Below are positions 18,348-26,078 of a stretch of DNA of 49,219 nt, one piece after another (within the stretch, counting starts at the first letter, position 1; every line of letters begins with the position of its first letter). This stretch comes from Cyanobacteria bacterium SZAS-4. Its GTDB lineage: Bacteria; Cyanobacteriota; Vampirovibrionia; Obscuribacterales; Obscuribacteraceae. The stretch covers positions 12,724 through 61,942 of the forward strand of contig JAFEAT010000016.1 of assembly GCA_018266255.1 (NCBI GenBank), in the 5' to 3' direction. A model generated the notes under the pieces. That model was not told the DNA's origin. It searched no databases and worked only from the letters and a program-made list of their open reading frames with translations. The translations under genes and the position numbers were made by a program.

Positions 18348-18458
18348 TGTTGCTCTCCTTGCCACAACAGTCCAAAATTGGACCCACGATATTCACCATA
18401 ATTGGGGCCAGTGGATCTTTTGTGAACAGTAGAGCTTATGTTTCGAAACTAAACGAAT

Positions 18459-19109
18459 CTATTGATCGATGCCTGATTGGAGCGCTGCAGGTTTCTTGCT
18501 TACGACTTTGGCGCTTACATTTTCTTCGGCTGGCTTCGAGACTCGGGCGATAAATTTGTCGTTAGTTTCCCAGCGTTTTGGTTCTTGTCCTGTCAGCTCT
18601 TTCAAGTGTTGACGAGCCATTCCCGATGTCTGCTCATCTTCCCATTTTCTATTGTTAGTGGGGCTGAGACCGTTCTTGAAGGTCAGACCTTTTTCGGCGC
18701 CTTTAGTATTGCGAAGCACGATGAGCCACTCTTTGACACATTCTTTGAATTTGCCTGGGTCTCGATCTGATTCTTCATCCATCTGCTTTTCCAGACAGAT
18801 TGCAAGGTATTTGTGGGTATCGATATCGTCGTCATTTCCTTTCATAGACTTGCGAAGAAATTTGACTGCTTGGCCCCATTGCTGATGATTGATTGCAACT
18901 TCGGCACGAAACAAATAAGTTTCAGGCGTGTTGTGAGCCAATCCGAGGAAATCTTCGTTTTGAATCGGGCGATATCCGGCGGAGTAATAACCAACACCTG
19001 AACTGTCTTGCGCGCTTGCTGGCAGCAGCTGCAACGTGAATGCGGCCAAGAGGCACGATGCCACGGCTGATATTCGACGAATCATTGTGGAAGTTTTTGC
19101 ACTGATCAT
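18459..19109 (-). CDS. Exported TPR-like hypothetical protein
   Basis: 216 residues with a Sec signal (IRRISAVASCLLAAFTLQLL, cleavage probably after PASA). A single TPR-like helical pair follows (TPETYLFRAEVAINHQQWGQ, AVKFLRKSMKGNDDDIDTHK, YLAICLEKQM). The C terminus is charged and shows no fold I recognise. The start is the ATG at 19109, with AAGGA rather far upstream; an internal ATG at 19085 has no ribosome site. It is probably transcribed in the same direction as the next small exported gene, separated by 111 bp. Confidence 0.7.
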   Translation of the reverse strand: MISAKTSTMIRRISAVASCLLAAFTLQLLPASAQDSSGVGYYSAGYRPIQNEDFLGLAHNTPETYLFRAEVAINHQQWGQAVKFLRKSMKGNDDDIDTHKYLAICLEKQMDEESDRDPGKFKECVKEWLIVLRNTKGAEKGLTFKNGLSPTNNRKWEDEQTSGMARQHLKELTGQEPKRWETNDKFIARVSKPAEENVSAKVVSKKPAALQSGIDQ

Positions 19110-19222
19110 CAGATTGCTTTTTCCTTGCTTTCAGTCGTCCAGATGCACCATTTGGTACCGGTCAGATTCGCTTATATAACGAAGCCTACAATAACTGAGT
19201 TTTCAATAATAAGTCTTTTGCT

Positions 19223-19408
19223 TTGAATCAGCCAGAGACATCGCCTAATTCCAGCTCTTCTGAGCTTTATTTAAGTATTCAAGTAGTAGGCGGTGATTGG
19301 CACGGCACCGCGCACAGTGTCACGTGCGGGCAGACAAACGCAATGGAGCCCCGGTTTGCCATCGCCCTTAAAATTGATTCATCAACAGAGCCAAACCGCC
19401 GGTTGTAA
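19223..19408 (+). CDS. Possible small protein, unknown
   Basis: A 61-codon frame with TTG start in the 378-bp gap between two divergently read minus-strand genes. Part of it (LYLSIQVVGGDWHGTAHSV) looks protein-like, but there is no good ribosome site and no recognised homologue. It ends just before the minus-strand terminator at 19415-19475. Treat as uncertain. Confidence 0.22.
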   Translation: MNQPETSPNSSSSELYLSIQVVGGDWHGTAHSVTCGQTNAMEPRFAIALKIDSSTEPNRRL

Positions 19409-19414
19409 AGATTC

Positions 19415-19475
19415 AAAAAGGCGAGCCCCAGGAACCCTCATGCCCTGAACATGAGTGAACCTGGTGCCGCTTGCC
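19415..19475 (-). terminator. Intrinsic terminator of the gene at 19488-20339
   Basis: A long, nearly continuous stem. GGCGAGC (19420-19426) pairs with GCTTGCC (19469-19475) with one wobble, CCAGG (19428-19432) with CCTGG (19460-19464), and CTCATG (19437-19442) with CATGAG (19450-19455). The loop is CCCTGAA. On the minus strand the stem is followed at once by TTTTTG, and it begins 13 nt after the stop codon. This clearly marks the end of the minus-strand unit. Confidence 0.75.
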
Positions 19476-19487
19476 TGGAAACTTAAA

Positions 19488-20339
19488 CTATTTGCCGCCG
19501 TGAGCGCTGAGGTAACGATCCAAATCTTCTCTAGTTATTTTGTCCGCATGACGTTGATATCTTCCGCCGCCTACAATCGGCGCGATGTCATCGAAAGTTT
19601 GTTGCAGCGTGTAGATAGCCTGGTGGTCCTCACGGTTTAAGTATGAGTGCCATCCTTCTTTCTTGAATTGATTGTGGCGATTTTGAAGGTCGTAATCAAC
19701 AGCGTTTTTCATGCTATCCAATGTGATGTATTTGCCACCATTTTCACGCGAGAGTTTATCAAACAAAACTGTTCCATCGTCTTTTCTTGGATCGAACAAC
19801 TCGTGTTTCATCTGCTGTGCAGTTATCGTTACTTGAGACTCTTGTTGAGCCCGGGCTTCATTGCCGTGGCGGGTTTTTGCAAATTTTTCTGAGAGTTTAT
19901 CCAGGTCCTTATCATTGAGACCATCGTGTCCGAAGAAGTCAAAATTTTCTCTTTGTGCCGTCGTCTTCAGCGAGTCATACGATGATTTGAGATTATCGAT
20001 CAATGCTTTTTCGACTTCACATACTCTGCCGTTTTCAGCTTTTCTTGTCCTTTCCCAGTTGTCGATGTGATGTTTGCCAAGGTCGCCGTTGTCGTTTGGC
20101 ATCTCAGGTCTGTGCCATTTTGCATAGGCTACCGTTATTTCTGGGAGTAAGCCTTCCTTTCTCAGACCCTCTGTGACAGCGTGGAAGTAAGCTTTGTCCT
20201 TTGCTGAGTTATGTCCAAAATCTTTGCTGTCTTTGGCCATTTCATCCCAAACTTTTGCAATCGTTGTGTGCTTTTCAGCGGCTTCTCTAAAGCTTGCTAC
20301 GGTCTTCTGGGCTTCGACTTCTGGATTTAAGTTAGACAT
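19488..20339 (-). CDS. Hypothetical soluble protein with degenerate EF-hand-like segments
   Basis: 283 residues, highly charged, with no signal peptide or membrane helix. Three segments recall the second half of EF-hand loops (HDGLNDKDLDKL; GGKYITLDSMKNAV; ADKITREDLDRYL), but the first-half Asp/Asn ligands are mostly missing, so calcium binding is doubtful. The start is the ATG at 20339 with AGAGG 5 nt upstream; the GTG two codons earlier overlaps that site. It has its own terminator and a control region shared with the MFS gene. No precise family is recognised. Confidence 0.7.
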   Translation of the reverse strand: MSNLNPEVEAQKTVASFREAAEKHTTIAKVWDEMAKDSKDFGHNSAKDKAYFHAVTEGLRKEGLLPEITVAYAKWHRPEMPNDNGDLGKHHIDNWERTRKAENGRVCEVEKALIDNLKSSYDSLKTTAQRENFDFFGHDGLNDKDLDKLSEKFAKTRHGNEARAQQESQVTITAQQMKHELFDPRKDDGTVLFDKLSRENGGKYITLDSMKNAVDYDLQNRHNQFKKEGWHSYLNREDHQAIYTLQQTFDDIAPIVGGGRYQRHADKITREDLDRYLSAHGGK

Positions 20340-20401
20340 ATGCACCTCTGTAGAATCACTTTTGGGATTTGCCGATCCGATGACTGAATATTAGTGGCAG
20401 G

Positions 20402-20442
20402 TTCTTGCATCCCAATTGCAGGTTTCTTGCAGATTTCTTGCA
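20402..20442. repeat. Three TTCTTGCA repeats spaced by 22 and 11 bp
   Basis: TTCTTGCA occurs at 20402-20409, 20424-20431 and 20435-20442. The first two share the longer context CAGGTT(T)CTTGCA. Start-to-start distances of 22 and 11 bp place all copies on nearly the same face of the helix, as expected for a regulator that binds cooperatively. They lie in the 228-bp divergent region between the gene at 20339 (minus) and the MFS gene at 20568 (plus). The second copy overlaps a weak candidate promoter (TTTCTT, 16 nt, GATAAA). Confidence 0.5.
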
Positions 20443-20567
20443 TGGATAAATTCGATCGATCGCAGCTTGGAAAGCCTTATTTTGTGCTGATTAGGGTCTG
20501 AGTGTGAAAAAATAGGCGGACCTCGGCGGGCAGTTGTCAGCGCCGATGATTGAATGAGGAGACTGCG

Positions 20568-21902
20568 TTGGTACAAACAGACAGCACCGAAAAGCTAGTC
20601 GCTGCAAGCGGCGGACCACGCAGCAACTATCGCTACGTCATCTTAGGACTGGCGTTTCTGATCACGCTCGTCAACTACATGGACCGCGCTTCAATCTCTT
20701 ACGCAATTGGACCGATCAAGCAAGAATTTGGCTTAGACGATAGTGAATTTGGCGTCGTGCTTGCTGCATTCGGAATCGGTTATGCGATCATGACGCTCGG
20801 TGGTGGCATCATTGTAGACCGTTGGGGCGCGCGTCGCGTTTGGCCGGCTGCAGCAATCGCCTGGTCAGGATTTACGGCGCTGATGGGTTGCGCAGCAGGC
20901 TTTCCTGCACTTCTATCTTTGCGCATCATGCTTGGACTCTCTGAAGGTCCTCACTTTCCTGCTCTGACGCGCGTTGTCGCCGACTGGTTGCCTCAATCAG
21001 AACGTGTGCGCGCAACTGCGCTGGGATTGTGTGCGGTGCCGCTAGCATCTGCGATCGGCGCACCGCTAATCTCCACACTCATTCTTTCTGTCGGCTGGAA
21101 AGCGATGTTTATCGTGATGGCCTGCGCCGGAATAGTTTGGGCAGTCGTATGGTTTCTGATGTTTCGTGATTTCCCTGACTCAAGCGAATTTGTCAATGAA
21201 TCAGAACTGAAGCATATTCGCAACGGGCAATTAAGCGACCGCTCTGTTAGTGACAGAGATCGGCGTGCTCAGGACAGGTCAGAAGGTGGCACGACCTGGC
21301 GCCAGATGCTAACTAGCCCTGCTCTGATTTCAAATAATATCGCTTACTTTGCATTCGGATACTCCCTGTTCTTTGCGCTCACCTGGCTTCCTGGCTATCT
21401 CGAGCATACCCATCACGTCAAGTTGGAGGAAGCTCGTTTCATTCTGATTGCGCCGTGGCTCACAGCAGCGATACTACTGCCGGTGGCGGGATATTTGTCT
21501 GACTGGTTGTGGTTGAAGACTGGAAGCAAGCAAATATCGCGATCTTATTTGATCTGCATTTGCCAACTGATTTCCGGGCTGTCGTATGTTCCCTTACTGT
21601 TCAATCCATCGCTTACCATGTCGATGATTTTTATATCGCTCGGTGTGGGTTTTGGAATGATGCCGAACGCTGCATTCTATGCCATCAATTGTGACCTTGC
21701 CAAAGACCGAGCAGCGACGAGTCAGGGCATCATGAATTGTTGTTCGGCGATTGCATCGATTATGGCGCCAGCGGTGACCGGTATGATTGCGGCAAAGACA
21801 GGAAACTTTGTAGGCGCGTTTGCTCTTCTAATCTTCTTCACCCTCGTCTCAGTCGTGAGTGTTGGACTTGTCCAGCGACTGGACTCCACTAAGGCAGGCT
21901 GA
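20568..21902 (+). CDS. MFS transporter, anion:cation symporter (ACS)-like
   Basis: About 444 residues with roughly twelve hydrophobic segments. The N-terminal signature NYMDRASISYAIGPIKQEFG and the loop 2-3 motif IIVDRWGARRVWP fit the ACS family (hexuronate, glucarate, phthalate and similar organic anions), as does LGLSEGPHFPALTRVVADW. The substrate is not readable from sequence. The central charged loop SDRSVSDRDRRAQDRSEGG separates the two six-helix halves. The TTG at 20568 has GAGGAG 7 nt upstream and is the better start; the TTG at 20550 would place that site inside the gene. The promoter region carries phased repeats. Confidence 0.9.
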   Translation: MVQTDSTEKLVAASGGPRSNYRYVILGLAFLITLVNYMDRASISYAIGPIKQEFGLDDSEFGVVLAAFGIGYAIMTLGGGIIVDRWGARRVWPAAAIAWSGFTALMGCAAGFPALLSLRIMLGLSEGPHFPALTRVVADWLPQSERVRATALGLCAVPLASAIGAPLISTLILSVGWKAMFIVMACAGIVWAVVWFLMFRDFPDSSEFVNESELKHIRNGQLSDRSVSDRDRRAQDRSEGGTTWRQMLTSPALISNNIAYFAFGYSLFFALTWLPGYLEHTHHVKLEEARFILIAPWLTAAILLPVAGYLSDWLWLKTGSKQISRSYLICICQLISGLSYVPLLFNPSLTMSMIFISLGVGFGMMPNAAFYAINCDLAKDRAATSQGIMNCCSAIASIMAPAVTGMIAAKTGNFVGAFALLIFFTLVSVVSVGLVQRLDSTKAG

Positions 21903-21948
21903 GTACTATCAGCGCTTGTGGGGTACAAAATCATAGAAGTAGGATTCT

Positions 21949-23088
21949 ATGAACTCTGATCCCAGAATCGAGCTTGCATTTAAAGACGCGACAGACTCAG
22001 AGTCAGAGTCTGTGAAACTTGTCACGCCAGATTGCAACCCAGAACGGCTCAGCCTCGACTGTGACGCTGCTAAAGAAGAGAATGAACCAGGAATTCAGCC
22101 GAGTGTAAACCCGCAGGTATTACCGGCTGCTGAGCAAGAGATAGAGCCTGCAGCGGAGCCAGAAGTAGTCGTGGTAACAGAGTCGGCAGTTGAATCAGGG
22201 CACGCGTCTCCAGGCGCGCCCAGCTCAGCGGAGATCGGCTACAGTTTCGCTCGACACTACGCCTTCGAGCCGTCGCGATCGAGCCTGTTTCCAGACCTCA
22301 AACAAGTGCTCAATTGCGCTTACTTCACGGCTGCTGCGCTGGCCTCCGCTGATCTCGTGACCACGCTCAATAATCACTGGCTGCTCGTCTTCCCGATTAT
22401 CTTTAGCATGTTTGCGGTTGGTGCTTTTGTTTATTCAATTAACCAGCGTGTGCATATCTCTGATTTCAACGTTGTCTTTTCGCAACGCACGCGATTTCTC
22501 ATACGTGCAATCGCCCTTCTCATTCCCATTCCAATCATTGCAGGTGCAATAGCCGTGCGAATGTCCGACCATGAGCTCGATCTTGCAAACAATGCCTATG
22601 ATGCAGAACATTACGCGCAAGCAATCGATCATTTGAACCTGGCTATCAATCTAAATCCGTTCAATGAGGGCGCCTACGATGCTTTCTCTCGCGTCTATTT
22701 CATGCAGTCAGCATGGGGCTTGGCAAATCAATATGCGCAAAAAGCTATTGCGTTAGATCCAACTGATTCGTATGCGTGGTCCGATCAGGCCCGCCCTCTG
22801 CATATGATGCAACAAAATTCGGAAGCGATATTGGCTGCGAAAAAGGCTGTAGAGCTTGATTCGACAAATGGTCAAGCCTTTTCAACTCTGGCAGAATCGT
22901 ATCAAGAATTGGGGCAATATGAAGCGGCACTCGAGGCAGCAAAGAAACACGCCAAAATCCATAACACAGAGCCGTACGCTTTCGAACTCACCGCCAACAT
23001 TCTCAGGAAGATGGGGCTAAATGACGAGGCGGCTGCTGTTGACGCTGAGAGAGGGCGCCTGGCTGTTGATGAAGAAGTAACTCCATAG
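21949..23088 (+). CDS. Membrane-anchored TPR protein
   Basis: 379 residues. The first ~100 are acidic, proline/glutamate-rich and probably disordered. Hydrophobic segments follow (LLVFPIIFSMFAVGAFVYSI; FLIRAIALLIPIPIIAGAIA). The C-terminal third has four TPR units (YDAEHYAQAIDHLNLAINLN; SAWGLANQYAQKAIALDP; NSEAILAAKKAVELD; LGQYEAALEAAKKHAK). It follows the MFS gene by 46 bp and may be cotranscribed. The function is unknown; TPRs suggest it holds partner proteins at the membrane. Confidence 0.82.
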   Translation: MNSDPRIELAFKDATDSESESVKLVTPDCNPERLSLDCDAAKEENEPGIQPSVNPQVLPAAEQEIEPAAEPEVVVVTESAVESGHASPGAPSSAEIGYSFARHYAFEPSRSSLFPDLKQVLNCAYFTAAALASADLVTTLNNHWLLVFPIIFSMFAVGAFVYSINQRVHISDFNVVFSQRTRFLIRAIALLIPIPIIAGAIAVRMSDHELDLANNAYDAEHYAQAIDHLNLAINLNPFNEGAYDAFSRVYFMQSAWGLANQYAQKAIALDPTDSYAWSDQARPLHMMQQNSEAILAAKKAVELDSTNGQAFSTLAESYQELGQYEAALEAAKKHAKIHNTEPYAFELTANILRKMGLNDEAAAVDAERGRLAVDEEVTP

Positions 23089-23196
23089 GGAGCGAGAGAT
23101 TTCACCAGTACAAACACTTTAGCCGAAGCCAGCACCATATACGGTACTGAGTTCGGCAAAGTTTGCAGCAAATCTGTTCCTGTCGACCGAACGAAT

Positions 23197-23703
23197 TCAG
23201 CCTAAGTTCTGAGAGATTTTCTTGATCTCGGCATCGATTGCTCTTTCGTATTTGACAAGACTGGCGGGCTTATTTGGAGGTGGATCATCTAATCCGATTC
23301 CTCCTGTGCCCATCATCACGCGGCGCATGTGTTCTTTATACTCTTCCATCTGCTTGGCGTACTTGTCCGCGTCATCGTTGAGATCTTTTTTCTCTTGGGG
23401 CGTCATTCGTTTTTGCACGGTATCTGTTGCCTTCTCGGTTATGCGACGGTTCAGGTCATCGAGAGTGCTTTGTCCAGTCGGTTGTGATATCTCGGGCTGA
23501 GGCAACTTGTAGGGAAGCGTGAGATTTTCATATGGATCCCACGCACGTTTTCCAATTGCATTGTCGTTTCTGCTTGCGTTATTTGTTGGCAATTTCTCTA
23601 CGCCCATGTAGATGCTGTGTATATCAAAGTCTGGCAGGGCATTGCTTTTCGATTGTATTGTGTCTGGACCGTCGTTAGAATGCGAAGAAAATGGATTTCC
23701 CAT
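23197..23703 (-). CDS. Hypothetical soluble protein
   Basis: 168 residues, polar, without signal peptide or membrane helix. The C-terminal half is a charged helix (ITEKATDTVQKRMTPQEKKD, LNDDADKYAKQMEEYKEHMR) followed by a Gly/Pro stretch and a short final helix. I recognise no family. The ATG at 23703 is preceded by GAGGAG about 10 nt away; a TTG six codons upstream overlaps that site. The 108 bp between it and the convergent TPR gene show nothing clear. Confidence 0.6.
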   Translation of the reverse strand: MGNPFSSHSNDGPDTIQSKSNALPDFDIHSIYMGVEKLPTNNASRNDNAIGKRAWDPYENLTLPYKLPQPEISQPTGQSTLDDLNRRITEKATDTVQKRMTPQEKKDLNDDADKYAKQMEEYKEHMRRVMMGTGGIGLDDPPPNKPASLVKYERAIDAEIKKISQNLG

Positions 23704-23934
23704 GGCAAAATATCTCCTCAATTGCAGATTTGGAGTGGGTGGGCTTTATTAGTAAGGCGCGGATGAATAGCGCTTATTTAAGCTACTCTGCAAGAATGAC
23801 ACGCTTGTGACATTTGCATATCGATTCAAAAATTTCTAACCCGGCTTGTTATTCAAGGTGCGCTCCTCTCTGGCACCGTATGCGATACCAATGGAAAGAG
23901 AGTTTGTTCGTGCTCCAGGCGAGGCTGTTTTGCC

Positions 23935-23967
23935 GGTTTGGAAACCAGAGCCGTTTTGGAAAACGGC
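23935..23967. repeat. Twin palindromes GGTTTggAAACC and GCCGTTTTggAAAACGGC
   Basis: Two perfect inverted repeats (23935-23946 and 23950-23967) share a TTTGGAAA core and have centres 18 bp apart. They lie in a gene-free stretch (23704-24134). They may be tandem operator sites or two small hairpins. Open frames across this stretch on both strands have no ribosome sites or recognisable protein features. Confidence 0.4.
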
Positions 23968-24128
23968 GCTCCGTTGAATGCATTACTACGAATGTATATA
24001 CGAACCTTATTTTGATTGCCTGGCTTATTGGCCGAGCGCTTGGTAATGCGATTCGATGTTGAAGAGCCCTATCAAAAGCTGTCTTCTGTGATTCCAAGAA
24101 CCGCATGATTAAATACTCTATGGGGTAC

Positions 24129-24156
24129 TGGAACATATTTTTGAACTGGCTATACT
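24129..24156 (+). promoter_or_regulatory. Predicted promoter of the candidate RNA
   Basis: TGGAAC (24129-24134), a 16-nt spacer and a near-consensus TATACT (24151-24156) predict a transcription start near 24163. No coding frame with a ribosome site lies downstream before the terminator at 24335-24370. Confidence 0.4.
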
Positions 24157-24162
24157 AATTGC

Positions 24163-24373
24163 ATAACCGGTGAGCACCTCACTTAAATGTTGAGAGCTTT
24201 GAGCCGAGGGGCGATGCGGAAACGACAGGTCGGCGCTGACCAGAAACCGTAGCAGAGAGCCCGATGCACGTGACGGACTGACTGAAGCGAGCATAAATAC
24301 TGAGTCCAATCGAAAGGACAGTCAGGCAGTAGTGAAAAGACCACCGTGAAGCAATTCAGGTGGTCTTTTTATT
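24163..24373 (+). ncRNA. Candidate structured non-coding RNA, about 210 nt
   Basis: The stretch between a predicted promoter and a strong terminator has dense pairing potential. GTGAG-cac-CTCAC lies near the 5' end. A nested arm is made of GGGC/GCCC, GCGG/CCGT and GGTC-ggcgct-GACC. Another arm has CTGACT/AGTCAG enclosing GTCC-aatcgaaa-GGAC. It does not match tmRNA, RNase P, SRP RNA or a common riboswitch that I can recall. The next genes are on the other strand, so it would be a stand-alone transcript rather than a leader. Covariation or RNA-seq data would be needed to confirm it. Confidence 0.4.
24335..24370. terminator. Strong bidirectional terminator
   Basis: AAAAGACCACC (24335-24345) pairs perfectly with GGTGGTCTTTT (24359-24369) around a 13-nt loop. 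T-tracts follow on both strands, so it can end both the candidate RNA (plus) and the urate-degradation operon (minus), whose last stop codon is at 24369-24371. Confidence 0.8.
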
Positions 24374-24800
24374 TGGAATTTTTCTTGCGCGGTTTTGCAG
24401 TAGCAGCAGCAGCAGCTGGTTTTGACCCAGCTTTTGATTTGGTCGGTGACTTGGCTCGTTTAGCCAATCCCGCGCTTCGAAGGCTATCGTTCGCCAGGCG
24501 GATCAGATACGAGCTATCTTCCATCGCACGATCTGGCGCTTGGAAATATCCAAGATTTACAGTTTTGCCGTTGCGGTCGTATTCAAAATATTCCTTTTCG
24601 AAGTCCGTTTTTACAGGGTCTCCGTTTTCGTCTTTCGAGTCCTTCATAAATAGGACGTCATCGATGATGATGGCGAACATCAAGCCGTGAGCAAAAAGTC
24701 CTATTCCGCCAAACATACGGCGGGCATTTACCTCAGCCCAGGGCGCCAGCAGGTCTAAGACGTGCGTGGTCAATCCGTCATCATCACGACGTTTCTGCAT
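24369..24800 (-). CDS. TfoX/Sxy N-terminal-domain protein
   Basis: 143 residues. The N-terminal ~95 match the TfoX_N domain: NARRMFGGIGLFAHGLMFAI, then a charged stretch and YFEYDRNGKTVNLGYFQAP. After residue ~110 there is an Ala/Lys-rich tail. In Haemophilus and E. coli, TfoX/Sxy promotes competence-gene expression with CRP; stand-alone TfoX_N proteins in other phyla have no defined role. It starts 9 bp after uox and is the last gene of the urate operon, followed by the terminator. Confidence 0.85.
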   Translation of the reverse strand: MQKRRDDDGLTTHVLDLLAPWAEVNARRMFGGIGLFAHGLMFAIIIDDVLFMKDSKDENGDPVKTDFEKEYFEYDRNGKTVNLGYFQAPDRAMEDSSYLIRLANDSLRSAGLAKRAKSPTKSKAGSKPAAAAATAKPRKKNSK

Positions 24801-24809
24801 TGATTTCGG

Positions 24810-25688
24810 TTACGACCTTTTTAGTGTCGCTGAGATCAGTCCATATGGTTCGTCAGTGGTGACAAAGATTTCGTTCTTGTTTTCCAGATTGAACGGTTGC
24901 AAGTTGAAAGGAATGCGGTGTTCATTCGGCATGACTAGCGAAATTTCGCTGATATCGGGCACACGCTCCAGGGCGAGTTGACCGATCTCGTACATGGTGT
25001 GTTGAACTGCCAGGCTGTGATGCGAAGCAAAGCACTCCAGAATCGCGTTGCGCACACCGTCATAAGCAGCTTGATAATCAGGTCGCGCATTTTGATACAA
25101 CCATTCTACAGAGACGCTTGTTCCGAAGATACGGTCTTTAGTGTCAGCAAGGGTTGTGTTTTCGTCTCTGACGAATCCCCAGAATTCGGAACCAGCAGTC
25201 TTGACCAGTTTCAATCCTTCGATACCAGATTTGACGACAACTGACTGGCGAGTTCCTTCTATTTCAGCCACTCGCTTTTCAGCTCCAGCGCCATAGAATG
25301 AGTGTGCATGGGCTTTTCCATCGTGCACAATGCGGTGCCAGAGTTCCTCCACAATGCGAACAGTAACACCACTAATTTGTTTGTAAGTCTTCAAATAATG
25401 ATCGACCATGTCGACACCGAAAGATTCGATCGTGTCGAGCGGATGCTTACTGGCCAAGACGTAGACGGTGTTCTTCATCGAGTCAGTCGCTACAACCTGA
25501 CTGTTGTCTCCAACGTCGTAAGTAGCGGCAAAGTCGCCTTGCAACTGTACTGCCACAGAGATTTCCTTGAGGATGTGACGGTCCTTCAGCCGAGTTACTT
25601 TGGTCAACCGTACTTTCGATTTACCATATGCATTTTTTGCGAGAACTCCAGCACGCTTAGTCATCGTGCTTTGATCGGAACCGCTCAT
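24810..25688 (-). CDS. uox: Urate oxidase (cofactor-free uricase)
   Basis: This enzyme oxidises urate to 5-hydroxyisourate with O2, releasing H2O2. About 292 residues, normal for the tandem tunnelling-fold family. Landmarks are NAYGKSKVRL with the catalytic Lys, VVATDSMKNTVYVLA with the catalytic Thr, GSEFWGFVRDENTTLADTKD, and the His of MPNEHRIPFNL near the C terminus. The third ATG of the frame (25688) is chosen because GGAG lies 9 nt upstream; 25703 is possible. It follows uraH by about 48 bp in the operon. No xanthine dehydrogenase or dedicated catalase gene is in the window. Confidence 0.95.
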   Translation of the reverse strand: MSGSDQSTMTKRAGVLAKNAYGKSKVRLTKVTRLKDRHILKEISVAVQLQGDFAATYDVGDNSQVVATDSMKNTVYVLASKHPLDTIESFGVDMVDHYLKTYKQISGVTVRIVEELWHRIVHDGKAHAHSFYGAGAEKRVAEIEGTRQSVVVKSGIEGLKLVKTAGSEFWGFVRDENTTLADTKDRIFGTSVSVEWLYQNARPDYQAAYDGVRNAILECFASHHSLAVQHTMYEIGQLALERVPDISEISLVMPNEHRIPFNLQPFNLENKNEIFVTTDEPYGLISATLKRS

Positions 25689-25736
25689 TTTCGGCATCTC
25701 CATCTCGGTGTAGCGTTCAAATTATACGACGAATCC

Positions 25737-26078
25737 TCAACTTCCACGATATGTGGAGTAGCCGAAAGGACTGATTAAAAGCGGCACGTGATAGTGCTGC
25801 GTCGGATCTTTTACTTCAAAAGCGATGGTGACATTCGGGTAGAATCCTTGTTCGCCCTGTGATTCGAAGTAGCCGCGCGTGTCGAAAGTTAACCGATATA
25901 TGCCTTCAAGCAGGTGAAAATCCTCCTTGAGCAGATCGGGCAGTCGTCCATCAAAGTTAGTTTGTCCGGAGGCAAGCTCATCCCACTTTTCCATGCCCTT
26001 GTACTCCAGGACAATGTGAATGCCGCTGCCTGGGCGACCTTTGGCTGTGTCTAAAACATGCGTTGTGATGGCGCTCAT
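25737..26078 (-). CDS. uraH: 5-hydroxyisourate hydrolase (transthyretin-like)
   Basis: It hydrolyses 5-hydroxyisourate to OHCU. At 113 residues it has the family length, the N-terminal ITTHVLDTAKGRPGSG with an active-site His, the Arg of DGRLPDLL, and the diagnostic C-terminal YRGS tetrapeptide that separates these hydrolases from vertebrate transthyretin. HYHVPLLISPFGYSTYRGS closes the protein. The ATG overlaps the uraD stop by 4 bp, indicating translational coupling. Confidence 0.95.
   Translation of the reverse strand: MSAITTHVLDTAKGRPGSGIHIVLEYKGMEKWDELASGQTNFDGRLPDLLKEDFHLLEGIYRLTFDTRGYFESQGEQGFYPNVTIAFEVKDPTQHYHVPLLISPFGYSTYRGS

Noticed and set aside
23814..24136. Overlapping frames of 82 and 95 codons on both strands in the 23.7-24.3 kb gap
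   Set aside because: Neither has a ribosome site or family resemblance, and the palindromes lie inside both. Non-coding is more likely.
24163..24373. The RNA candidate as a SAM-I or glycine riboswitch
   Set aside because: Short matches such as GCCCGATG and AGGACAG exist, but the required order of helices and conserved loops is missing, and there is no downstream gene on that strand.
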